Positions 1 to 6,528 of a DNA stretch of 15,364 nucleotides are shown here, one piece after another. Source of the stretch: Chloroflexota bacterium. GTDB taxonomy: Bacteria > Chloroflexota > Anaerolineae > Anaerolineales > Anaerolineaceae. The stretch covers positions 1 to 15,364 of the forward strand of contig JAKOSR010000133.1 in the NCBI GenBank assembly GCA_029777225.1, given 5' to 3'. The notes below the pieces were generated by a model. It was not told where the DNA came from. It saw only the letters and a program-made list of their open reading frames with translations, and did not search any database. Made by a program: the position numbers and the translations under genes. Numbering within the stretch: position 1 is the first letter of the stretch; each line of letters begins with the position of its first letter.

Positions 1-350
1 ACAGCGACGCCGCCATCCCCTGTATAGGCGACACAAAGGAAGTCGGCTCCTACCCGGATGGCGTCAGCCCGTATGGCGCGCTGGACCTGGCCGGCAACGT
101 TTGGGAATGGACCAGCGACTGGTACGACGAGGATTATTACAAGGCCTCCGCTTACGTGAACCCGTTGGGCCCCGACCAGGGCAGTATGAAGTCTATCCGC
201 GGGGGTGGCTGGGCTAACAGCTGGACCTACCTGCGCACTGCCAGCCGTGGTTACAACCTGACCTTTGATGAAAGCAAAGACCTTGGTTTTCGGTGCGTCT
301 ATTCCGCGCCCGCGGTCAAGGATTCCGATTCGGCTGTTCTGTGGCCTTGA
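1..350 (+). CDS. SUMF1/FGE-fold domain protein, C-terminal fragment
   Basis: This is the last 115 or so codons of a gene that begins left of the window; the frame is open from base 3 to the TGA at 348-350. The translation has the hallmark end of the formylglycine-generating-enzyme (SUMF1) fold: YGALDLAGNVWEWTSDWY, then RGGGWANSW (from base 198), then an Arg-containing stretch and the closing GFRC. In true formylglycine-generating enzymes the segment after RGG carries the copper-binding catalytic cysteines; here that segment (about bases 198-255) has none. The protein is therefore more likely a non-catalytic or differently employed SUMF1-domain protein, which are common in Chloroflexota and often fused to kinase or receptor modules. 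The N-terminal part is unseen, so any partner domain is unknown. About 20 residues of tail follow the fold. It is followed by a 222-base gap and a new promoter, so it is probably not co-transcribed with rpsO. Confidence 0.85.
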   Translation, partial: SDAAIPCIGDTKEVGSYPDGVSPYGALDLAGNVWEWTSDWYDEDYYKASAYVNPLGPDQGSMKSIRGGGWANSWTYLRTASRGYNLTFDESKDLGFRCVYSAPAVKDSDSAVLWP

Positions 351-378
351 ACTTGGCAAACCAGTCTCAGACCTGGCG

Positions 379-392
379 AGCCAAATTTGGCT
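379..392. repeat. Perfect 14-bp palindrome downstream of the SUMF1-domain gene
   Basis: AGCCAAATTTGGCT is its own reverse complement. It could be a protein-binding site or a short hairpin (5-bp stem with AATT loop) in the 3' end of the upstream transcript. No T-run follows directly, so it is not a good intrinsic terminator. The rest of the gap from 351 to 460 shows nothing else that can be supported. Confidence 0.3.
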
Positions 393-460
393 ATCCATTT
401 CAGCGCGAGGGACGAGTCAGCTGGGTGTTTTTCCTCGGCCATGCCTGTCTTATCTTTTCC

Positions 461-488
461 TTGCGTCCTGTCCCAATCCTGATATAAT
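461..488 (+). promoter_or_regulatory. Sigma-70-type promoter of rpsO(-pnp)
   Basis: A perfect TATAAT (483-488) lies 16 bases after TTGCGT (461-466, four of six matches to TTGACA). Transcription would begin near 494-496, giving an rpsO leader of about 78 bases. Confidence 0.6.
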
Positions 489-499
489 GTGGGCATTGA

Positions 500-549
500 C
501 TGGTCCGGTTATGCGGTCTTAATTAAGGCTGCCAACCAGGAGACCTGCA
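500..549 (+). promoter_or_regulatory. Possible S15-responsive pseudoknot in the rpsO leader
   Basis: Two stems are interleaved. CTGGT (500-504) pairs with ACCAG (535-539). TGCGGTCT (512-519) pairs with AGACC-TGCA (541-549), with base 546 bulged. The order a-b-a'-b' is that of an H-type pseudoknot, the topology used by the E. coli rpsO operator. An alternative hairpin, 515-520 with 525-530, contains G-U next to G-C pairs, the kind of motif S15 recognises. The Shine-Dalgarno (560-564) follows 11 bases later. Pairing was found by eye, so chance complementarity is possible. Confidence 0.35.
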
Positions 550-559
550 AAATAAATTT

Positions 560-564
560 AGGAG
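560..564 (+). promoter_or_regulatory. Ribosome binding site that fixes the rpsO start
   Basis: AGGAG ends 8 bases before the ATG at 573. The frame is open further upstream (to a possible GTG-like start near 489), but only the ATG at 573 has a Shine-Dalgarno and gives the usual S15 length and N-terminus. Confidence 0.75.
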
Positions 565-572
565 CAGACGTC

Positions 573-845
573 ATGTCTTTAAACCCAACTGAAAAAAATG
601 AGATTATCAAGAAATACGAGCGTCAGCCCGGAGATACTGGCTCACCTGAAGTACAGATTGCCATCCTGACCACCCGTATCAACCAACTCACCACTCATCT
701 GCGCGTCAACCGCCACGATGAAAGTTCCCGGCGCGGGCTGCTGAAGCTTGTTGGCCAGCGGCGAAGATTGCTGGCTTACCTGCGCCAAAAGGATTATGAC
801 CGTTTTCTTGCCATTACTGAGTCACTCAATATCCGTAAGAAGTAA
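573..845 (+). CDS. rpsO: 30S ribosomal protein S15
   Basis: The 90-residue product has the size and sequence of S15: an N-terminal helix with the KYER-type motif, then GDTGSPEVQIAILTTRINQL, then HLRVNRHDESSRRGLLKLVG and the basic LLAYLRQKDYDRF segment, ending IRKK. S15 binds the three-way junction of the 16S rRNA central domain early in 30S assembly and in several phyla represses its own mRNA. The start is ATG 573, chosen for the AGGAG eight bases upstream. It has its own promoter at 461-488 and is followed after 204 structured bases by pnp, the conserved rpsO-pnp pair. No oddity is seen in the protein. Confidence 0.98.
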   Translation: MSLNPTEKNEIIKKYERQPGDTGSPEVQIAILTTRINQLTTHLRVNRHDESSRRGLLKLVGQRRRLLAYLRQKDYDRFLAITESLNIRKK

Positions 846-865
846 TCCTATTAAGCTTTGCTTTC

Positions 866-925
866 AACCGCGGGTGAAACCTTTGACGGCAGCCCATCCT
901 GTCTGCACGAGGTTCTCCCGCGGTT
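866..925 (+). promoter_or_regulatory. Long imperfect hairpin at the 3' end of rpsO
   Basis: Bases 866-882 pair with 910-925 over 15 pairs (AACCGCGGG with CCCGCGGTT outermost), with one T-T mismatch (875/916) and one bulged A (879). An inner GCAG/CTGC stem (889-892 with 903-906) can form in the loop. A run of eight T starts 18 bases later (944-951), so this is not a textbook terminator. It may protect the 3' end, act as a processing site, or give partial termination. A weaker alternative stem, 922-925 with 938-941, sits nearer the T-run. Confidence 0.55.
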
Positions 926-951
926 TTAAGCGTTAACAACCAATTTTTTTT

Positions 952-1032
952 GGCGCCAGTCGGGTATTGAAAGGCGTTGATCAGGCAAATTGCTCTCCCT
1001 GGTCCGTGGCTTTCAGTCCCTGAACTGGTGCC
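952..1032 (+). promoter_or_regulatory. pnp leader hairpin, candidate RNase III/PNPase autoregulatory element
   Basis: The 81 bases fold back on themselves. Bases 952-960 pair with 1024-1032 (9 pairs, one G-U), 962-964 with 1018-1020, 966-973 with 1010-1017 (8 pairs, one G-U) and 980-985 with 998-1003 (6 pairs, one G-U), leaving a 12-base loop. That is about 26 pairs broken by small internal loops. The base of the stem lies 7 bases before the pnp Shine-Dalgarno (1040-1045). In E. coli a similar pnp leader duplex is cut by RNase III and then used by PNPase to shorten the life of its own mRNA. The role here is inferred from position and shape. Confidence 0.55.
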
Positions 1033-1049
1033 ACCAGTGAAAGGACACA

Positions 1050-3302
1050 ATGAAACCAGAAGCTAAGTATTATTCGACCATGCTTGGAGACAAGCAGGTC
1101 ACATTTGAAACCGGCCGGCTCGCGCGCCAGGCTGGCGGCTCCGTCATCCTCCGCCAGGGTGACAGCATGATGTTCGCGGCAGCCACGATGGGTGGTATCC
1201 GCGAAGGCACCGACTTTTTCCCGCTGACCGTTGACTACGAAGAACGCATGTACGCCGGCGGCCGCATCCCCGGTTCGTTCTTCCGCCGCGAAGGCCGCCC
1301 CTCCACCGACGCCACCCTTGTGGCTCGTCTCACTGACCGCCCGCTGCGCCCGCTCTTCCCCGAAGGCATGCGCAACGAGGTGCAGGTTGTGCTGATGTCC
1401 CTCTCCGCGGACAACGAAAACCCGCTGGACATGCTGGCCATCAACGCCGCCTCCGCCGCTCTGATGATTTCTGATATTCCCTTCGGTGGCCCTGTTGGCG
1501 CTGTGCGTATCGGTTTCGTGGACGGCAAATTGGTCGTGAACCCCACCATCCAGCAGATGGAAGTCTCCACGTTGGATTTGCGCGTGGCCGGCACCAAGGA
1601 CGCTATCCTGATGGTCGAAGCTGGCGCCAACGAGGTCACGGAAGTATTGATGGTTGAAGCTCTTCAGCTTGCCCATCAATCCATCCAACCCATTATTGCC
1701 GTGCAGGAACAAATGGCCGCCGAACTTGGCAAAGCCAAGAAACAGGTGGAATTAGCCACACCCAATACCGAACGCTTTGAACAGGCGAAAGCCGCTGTTC
1801 AGAATAGAGTGCGCGCCCTGTTGGACCTGCCCTATAGCAAAGAGAACCTCTACGGCGGCATGGACGAAATCAAGGCTGCCTACCTCCTGGAAGTTGCCAA
1901 CGGCGTGGAACTCACGCCCGAGCAGGCCAAGGAAGCCAGCGCCGCTTTTGATGAAGCCGAGCGCATGATTGTCCGCGAGCGCATCCTCAACGATGGCAAA
2001 CGCCCCGATAACCGCAAGCTGGACGAAGTTCGCGAGATTACCTGCGAGGTGGATATCAGCCCCCGTGCGCATGGTTCGGGTCTTTTCACCCGTGGTGAAA
2101 CCCAGGTTCTGACGCTTGCCACGCTTGGCACCCCCAAGGAAGCGCAGGAGTTGGACAACCTGAACGGCATGGACTCCAAGCGCTACATGCACCACTACAA
2201 TTTCCCGCCCTACTGCACTGGTGAGGTCAAGCGCCTCGGCGGTCAGTCCCGGCGTGAAATAGGACATGGCGCTCTGGCGGAACGCGCCCTTGTGCCGGTC
2301 ATCCCCGATGAAAAAACCTTCCCTTACACCCTGCGTCTGGTCTCGGAAGTGATGGCCTCCAATGGCTCTTCCTCCATGGCTTCTGTTTGTGGCTCCACCC
2401 TGGCCCTGATGGACTGCGGTGTGCCGATTACAGCCCCGGTTTCAGGTGTGGCCATGGGTTTGATTAAGGAAGGCGATAAATACGCCATCCTGACCGACAT
2501 CCTCGGCGCTGAGGACCACCTTGGCGATATGGATTTCAAGGTGACTGGCACCCGCAACGGCATCACCGCCCTGCAGATGGACATTAAAATTTCTGGTATT
2601 ACCCCCGAAATTATGGCCGAAGCGCTCGAACGCGCCAAGGTTGCCCGGTTCCACATCCTCAACCTGATGCTCGAGACCCTGCCCGCGCCACGCCCGAGCC
2701 TGAAGCCCCACGCGCCTCGCATTGAGACCGTGAAAGTGCCGATTGACAAGATTGGCGCCATCATCGGCCCCGGTGGCAAGAACATCCGCGCCCTGCAGGA
2801 AGAAACCAACACCAAGATTGACATCGACGACGACGGCACGGTATACATCGCCTCCACCGATGGCGTCGGTTTTGAAGAAGCCAGGGAACGCATCCTTGGC
2901 CTCACCGAAACCCCCGTCATTGGCCGCATCTACACCGGCAAGTGCGTCCGCATCACCGATTTTGGTGCCTTCATCGAGATTCTGCCCGGCATCGATGGCA
3001 TGGTTCACATCTCCCAGCTCGCCAGCGAGCGGGTTGAGCGGGTTGAAGACGTTGTCAACCTCGGCGAGGAACTGACCGTGATGGTGACCGATATCAGCCC
3101 TGAAGGCAAGGTCCGGCTTTCCCGCCAGGCCGTCCTCGAAGATTGGACACCTGAAGAAGCCCGTGAACATGACAAACCCAAGCCTTCCCGCTCTGGTGGG
3201 CAGGGTGGCCGTTCCGGCGGCGATCGCCGGGGCGGAGACCGCGGTGGAGACCGTGGTGGCAGAAGTGGCGATCGCGGCAGTTTCCACAAGGACCGTCGCT
3301 AA
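1050..3302 (+). CDS. pnp: Polynucleotide phosphorylase (PNPase)
   Basis: PNPase degrades RNA 3' to 5' using phosphate, and can add tails in reverse, as a cytoplasmic homotrimer. The 750-residue product has the full domain order. The first RNase PH domain includes the FFRREGRPS motif with Arg79-Arg80. A helical linker follows, then the second RNase PH domain from about residue 319, with the catalytic EDHLGDMDFK block placing Asp489, Asp495 and Lys497 in the roles of E. coli Asp486, Asp492 and Lys494. Next come a KH domain with IIGPGGKN (about 571-578) and an S1 domain (about 622-693). The tail from about 708 to 750 is rich in RGG/GGDR repeats and makes the protein some 40 residues longer than E. 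coli PNPase; it is probably a disordered RNA-binding extension. AAAGGA (1040-1045) precedes ATG 1050 by 4 bases. It lies downstream of rpsO and is followed by a good terminator. Confidence 0.98.
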   Translation: MKPEAKYYSTMLGDKQVTFETGRLARQAGGSVILRQGDSMMFAAATMGGIREGTDFFPLTVDYEERMYAGGRIPGSFFRREGRPSTDATLVARLTDRPLRPLFPEGMRNEVQVVLMSLSADNENPLDMLAINAASAALMISDIPFGGPVGAVRIGFVDGKLVVNPTIQQMEVSTLDLRVAGTKDAILMVEAGANEVTEVLMVEALQLAHQSIQPIIAVQEQMAAELGKAKKQVELATPNTERFEQAKAAVQNRVRALLDLPYSKENLYGGMDEIKAAYLLEVANGVELTPEQAKEASAAFDEAERMIVRERILNDGKRPDNRKLDEVREITCEVDISPRAHGSGLFTRGETQVLTLATLGTPKEAQELDNLNGMDSKRYMHHYNFPPYCTGEVKRLGGQSRREIGHGALAERALVPVIPDEKTFPYTLRLVSEVMASNGSSSMASVCGSTLALMDCGVPITAPVSGVAMGLIKEGDKYAILTDILGAEDHLGDMDFKVTGTRNGITALQMDIKISGITPEIMAEALERAKVARFHILNLMLETLPAPRPSLKPHAPRIETVKVPIDKIGAIIGPGGKNIRALQEETNTKIDIDDDGTVYIASTDGVGFEEARERILGLTETPVIGRIYTGKCVRITDFGAFIEILPGIDGMVHISQLASERVERVEDVVNLGEELTVMVTDISPEGKVRLSRQAVLEDWTPEEAREHDKPKPSRSGGQGGRSGGDRRGGDRGGDRGGRSGDRGSFHKDRR

Positions 3303-3322
3303 GTTTTCCTTTCTCTCAATTT

Positions 3323-3353
3323 ACAGGCGCCCTCCCCGGGGCGCCTGTTCCTT
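3323..3353 (+). terminator. Intrinsic terminator after pnp
   Basis: A perfect 10-bp stem, ACAGGCGCCC (3323-3332) with GGGCGCCTGT (3339-3348) and a 6-base loop, is followed by TTCCTT. The T-run is short and interrupted, but the stem is very GC-rich and begins 20 bases after the pnp stop. Confidence 0.75.
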
Positions 3354-3409
3354 AAGTTACAGCGCCACAGTTTTCCAGGTCAGGCTGGTGTTCGGTCGTC
3401 TTGTTGGGC

Positions 3410-3439
3410 TTGGGTCCTTTCCTTAAAATGTCTTATACT
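3410..3439 (+). promoter_or_regulatory. Promoter placing the transcript start on the ATG at 3446
   Basis: TATACT (3434-3439) lies 18 bases after TTGGGT (3410-3415). The usual start, 6-8 bases beyond the -10 box, falls at 3445-3447, on the initiation codon itself. No Shine-Dalgarno precedes the gene. Confidence 0.5.
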
Positions 3440-3445
3440 TAATTC

Positions 3446-4312
3446 ATGGAAAACCTGTTCTTAATCAAGAAATATCGCCTGGGCGCGCTTTTTGGGTTGA
3501 TTGCCGGCTTGGGTTTTGCCCTCACCTGCTGGGGAATTGATTCCCTGATTCTTTCCAACGCGCACGCAGCCAATCCCTTCATCCATTTTGTTCCGGGCCT
3601 GGTCCTATCCATCCTGGTGGGTACCCTGGTTGGTTGGCTGACGGTGCGGGTGAAACACGGTTGGATGGGTATCTTCTTCTGGCTGGCCTTCGCGATTTTT
3701 TGCACCTGGCTGACGCTTTGGCTGCCAGTGCGGGGTACGCCCCTGCTCCTCCGTACGGTCGACCCGGGTACGGCCTCGATGTTGCGCTTCCCGGCGCTTG
3801 AATCTGAGGGCATCCTGTGGTTTTTTGGGCTGTTTGTGAGCATCCTGTGCTGCCTCGTCTGCGGTTTATTGGAAGGCAACCTCGTTGAAGGTGCCCTGGC
3901 CTCCTCTTCCCGGGTCGCGTTTCTCCCAACTTTGCTGATTGCCGTCTTCCTTTTGGGCATATCTGGTTTTGCGGCGGACCACCTGGTGACTGCGCATTTC
4001 CGTGAAGCGCTCACCACCACGGATGAACTTATCCAGTTCGCTGCCCAGCACTATGGCGAGGAAGTGGACAAGGTCACCGCCCGTAAGATGCACCTAAGTG
4101 CCCTAAAGGAAGTTGGGGACCTGGTTTTACAACCTTACACGCTCACGCTCATCGAGTACGAAGGGAACCTGGGTAAGATGGAAGTGTTGGTCAACTTCAA
4201 CGGCCAGAAGGCGAAATGCACGGTGCTCTACTCTCAGCCCGTCCGCTGCGTACTCCTGGAAGGCATCAGCGTGCTCATCACATCCCGACCAGCCCGGCCT
4301 TACTCGCTTTAA
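3446..4312 (+). CDS. Unrecognised five-helix membrane protein with soluble C-terminal domain
   Basis: I do not recognise the family. The 288-residue product starts with a short basic N-terminus and has about five hydrophobic helices, roughly residues 11-34, 47-67, 73-93, 122-142 and 156-176. A polar domain of about 110 residues (178-288) follows. That domain looks like an alpha/beta module: helices rich in Glu/Lys, then strand-like stretches such as LTLIEYEG and MEVLVNFNG. The membrane half has no charged residues typical of a channel or transporter motif. It is a single-gene unit: the pnp terminator and its own promoter lie upstream, and the importer promoter lies downstream. The ATG at 3446 is taken as the start although no Shine-Dalgarno is present, because the promoter suggests a leaderless transcript. 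The open frame, ordinary codon use and hydrophobic pattern make the gene call good and the function unknown. Confidence 0.8.
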   Translation: MENLFLIKKYRLGALFGLIAGLGFALTCWGIDSLILSNAHAANPFIHFVPGLVLSILVGTLVGWLTVRVKHGWMGIFFWLAFAIFCTWLTLWLPVRGTPLLLRTVDPGTASMLRFPALESEGILWFFGLFVSILCCLVCGLLEGNLVEGALASSSRVAFLPTLLIAVFLLGISGFAADHLVTAHFREALTTTDELIQFAAQHYGEEVDKVTARKMHLSALKEVGDLVLQPYTLTLIEYEGNLGKMEVLVNFNGQKAKCTVLYSQPVRCVLLEGISVLITSRPARPYSL

Positions 4313-4327
4313 CCCCCCAAAAATCCT

Positions 4328-4357
4328 TTTCCACCACTAAAAAAGTGGTGATATAAT
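4328..4357 (+). promoter_or_regulatory. Promoter of the peptide-importer operon with an operator-like inverted repeat
   Basis: A perfect TATAAT (4352-4357) has a weak -35 candidate, TTTCCA (4328-4333), 18 bases upstream. An inverted repeat fills the spacer: CACCACT (4332-4338), five A, then AGTGGTG (4344-4350), touching the -10 box. That is where a repressor would block polymerase. Transcription would start near 4364 and leave a leader of about 95 bases. The weak -35 leaves room for an activator. Confidence 0.5.
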
Positions 4358-4457
4358 CGCAAAAGTACCTATTTCTACGTAATTTGACAATTAATGCATA
4401 ACAACCGCCTTTACTGATTATTGATAAGAATCTACATCCTGGATTAAGGACGATTTG

Positions 4458-5447
4458 ATGGCGAATGAATTATTGAATGTTCAAGGACTTGAAACGCAGT
4501 TTAAGACACCTGAAGGTATTGTGCATGCGGTCAATGGCGTGTCTTTCACACTCAACGAGGGGGAAACCATGGGTGTGGTGGGCGAAAGCGGCTGCGGTAA
4601 AAGCGTCACCATGCTTTCCTGCCTGAGGCTAATCCCCCAACCTCCGGGCAAGATTGTGGCTGGCAAGGCCCTGTTTAAAGGCCAGGACCTGCTCGCGATG
4701 AGCTCTGAAGATATCAGGCATGTGCGTGGCGCTCAAATCGCCATGGTTTTCCAGGACCCGATGACTTCTCTCAACCCGGTGATGACCATCGGTAAGCAAA
4801 TGGAAGAGCCGCTCAAGCTCCATTTGGGTTTTACGCCCCAACAGGCGCGCAGCCGTTCCATCGAGCTGCTTGAACAGGTGGGCATTCCCCGTGCCGCCGA
4901 CCGCCTCAAGGATTATCCCCATCAATACTCAGGTGGCATGCGCCAGCGCGTCATGATTGCCATGGCATTGGCCTGCGCCCCACAAATCCTGATTGCGGAC
5001 GAACCCACGACGGCCCTGGACGTAACCATCCAGGCACAAATCGTGGAGCTGGTTATTCGCCTGCGCGAAGAATTGGGCATGGCCATTATCTGGATTACCC
5101 ACGACCTCGGCGTGGTGGCCAGCATCGCCCATCGCGTCGCGGTGATGTACGGTGGCTTCATCATTGAAGAGGCGCAAATCCGCGATCTCTATGCCAATCC
5201 CCGGCATCCCTACACCATCGGGTTGCTCGGCAGCCTGCCCCAAATCCAGGAGCAAGGACGTAAACGTTTGTACTCCATTGAAGGCATGCCTCCCATGCTC
5301 TACCAGAAACCCCATAGCTGCCCATTCTCCCCGCGCTGTCGCTGGGTTACGGACCGCTGCCGCATGGAAAATCCTCTTCTTGAACCGGTGGGCGAGAATC
5401 ATCGTGTAGCTTGCTGGGTCGATACCACCACCGGAAGAGAGCGCTAA
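4458..5447 (+). CDS. dppD: Dipeptide/oligopeptide ABC importer, ATPase subunit (DppD/OppD type)
   Basis: This 329-residue protein is one of the two ATPases that power the importer from the cytoplasmic face. Walker A GESGCGKS is at 42-49, the signature YSGGMRQR at 157-164, Walker B ILIADEP at 177-183, and the switch histidine of WITHDLG near 215. The oligopeptide-family C-terminal extension has RHPYT (249-253) and four cysteines, Cys288, Cys294, Cys301 and Cys319, in the spacing known to bind a [4Fe-4S] cluster in some Dpp ATPases. AAGGA (4446-4450) stands 7 bases before ATG 4458; the TTG one codon earlier is less likely. Its stop overlaps the next gene's ATG in TAATG, so the two ATPases are translationally coupled. 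Whether the substrate is peptides, sugars or another solute cannot be told from the ATPase. Confidence 0.95.
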   Translation: MANELLNVQGLETQFKTPEGIVHAVNGVSFTLNEGETMGVVGESGCGKSVTMLSCLRLIPQPPGKIVAGKALFKGQDLLAMSSEDIRHVRGAQIAMVFQDPMTSLNPVMTIGKQMEEPLKLHLGFTPQQARSRSIELLEQVGIPRAADRLKDYPHQYSGGMRQRVMIAMALACAPQILIADEPTTALDVTIQAQIVELVIRLREELGMAIIWITHDLGVVASIAHRVAVMYGGFIIEEAQIRDLYANPRHPYTIGLLGSLPQIQEQGRKRLYSIEGMPPMLYQKPHSCPFSPRCRWVTDRCRMENPLLEPVGENHRVACWVDTTTGRER

Positions 5448-6451
5448 TGACGAACGACAACGCCGTATTAATCAAAGTTGAAGACCTCAAGATGCACTTC
5501 CCGATTTATCGGGGCGTTATCCGCCGCCAGGTTGGTTCCGTAAGGGCCGTGGATGGCGTCAGCTTTCAAATTCATAGCGGTGAGACGCTGGGCCTGGTGG
5601 GGGAATCCGGCTGTGGCAAGTCCACAACCGGGCGAACCATCCTGCAGCTTTACAAACCAACCGCTGGCAAGGTCTTCTATGAAGATGTGGAACTGACCGC
5701 GCTGCACTCCGAGCCCATGCGCATGATGCGCAAGAATATCCAGATGATTTTCCAGGATCCTTACGCCAGCCTGAACCCTCGCATGACCATCCGCGATATT
5801 ATCGCCGAACCCCTGGTGGCTTTTGGCACGGCCAGTGGCAAGGAAATCGATGACCGCGTGCGCAAACTGATGGGCCTGGTCAAGCTCGACCCTGACTTTA
5901 TGCTGCGCTATCCCCACGAGTTTTCTGGTGGTCAGCGCCAACGCATTGGCATTGCCCGGGCCATGGCGAACAACCCGACCTTCGTGGTTTGCGATGAGCC
6001 CATCTCCGCCCTGGATGTGTCCATCCAGGCCCAGGTCATCAACCTGTTTGAAGATCTGCAAAAAGAGCTGAACCTGACGTACCTTTTCATCGCGCATGAT
6101 CTTTCGATGGTACGCCATATCAGCGACCGTGTAGCCGTGATGTACCTCGGCATTATTGTCGAGCTGGCGGATAGAAATGAAATTTACGCCAATCCGGTGC
6201 ATCCCTACACCAAAGCCCTGCTTTCTGCCATCCCCGTTGCGGACCCCGAGTTTTATGAGACCCGCAAACGTATCGTGTTGGAAGGCGATGTGCCTTCCCC
6301 CGTCAATCCACCCTCAGGCTGCCGTTTTAGAACACGCTGCCCTATTGCTGAAGATTTTTGCGCGCAATCGCGGCCTGAATTCAAGGAGATTGCCCCTGGG
6401 CATTTTGTTGAGTGCTTCAAGTGGGATCATCCGGATAACCAAAGGAGGTAG
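5447..6451 (+). CDS. dppF: Dipeptide/oligopeptide ABC importer, ATPase subunit (DppF/OppF type)
   Basis: The second ATPase, 334 residues. Walker A GESGCGKSTT is at 52-61, the signature FSGGQRQR at 159-166 and Walker B FVVCDEP at 179-185, followed by ISALD. The C-terminal extension has the VHPYTKALL motif and a second four-cysteine set, Cys292, Cys298, Cys305 and Cys323, spaced as in the preceding gene. Both subunits may thus carry an Fe-S cluster. The start is the ATG at 5447-5449, which shares a base with the previous stop; GGAAGAGA lies just upstream. An earlier in-frame start near 5411 would overlap dppD by 36 bases and adds no conserved sequence. It is an obligate partner of dppD and feeds the permeases encoded at 8720-10838. 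Confidence 0.95.
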   Translation: MTNDNAVLIKVEDLKMHFPIYRGVIRRQVGSVRAVDGVSFQIHSGETLGLVGESGCGKSTTGRTILQLYKPTAGKVFYEDVELTALHSEPMRMMRKNIQMIFQDPYASLNPRMTIRDIIAEPLVAFGTASGKEIDDRVRKLMGLVKLDPDFMLRYPHEFSGGQRQRIGIARAMANNPTFVVCDEPISALDVSIQAQVINLFEDLQKELNLTYLFIAHDLSMVRHISDRVAVMYLGIIVELADRNEIYANPVHPYTKALLSAIPVADPEFYETRKRIVLEGDVPSPVNPPSGCRFRTRCPIAEDFCAQSRPEFKEIAPGHFVECFKWDHPDNQRR

Positions 6452-6528
6452 ACCGATAACAAGCAAAACAGACCACCGTTTGCAGTTAGTCAATCCCATT
6501 AGAAAATTCTCTCAAGGAGGAGAAAACA

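Noticed and set aside
981..1712. Long open frame on the - strand within pnp (243 codons)
   Set aside because: It mirrors the pnp codons in a GC-rich gene, has no Shine-Dalgarno or family motif, and pnp is certain.
3220..3275. Two GCGATCGC octamers in the pnp tail
   Set aside because: They arise from repeated Gly-Asp-Arg codons; two copies are no evidence of an HIP1-like repeat system.
4384..4389. Perfect TTGACA before the importer operon
   Set aside because: No acceptable -10 box lies 15-19 bases downstream; the TATAAT at 4352 is the better promoter.
6442..6448. Shine-Dalgarno-like AAGGAGG at the end of dppF
   Set aside because: No start codon follows at a useful distance; the real site for the next gene is at 6514-6520.
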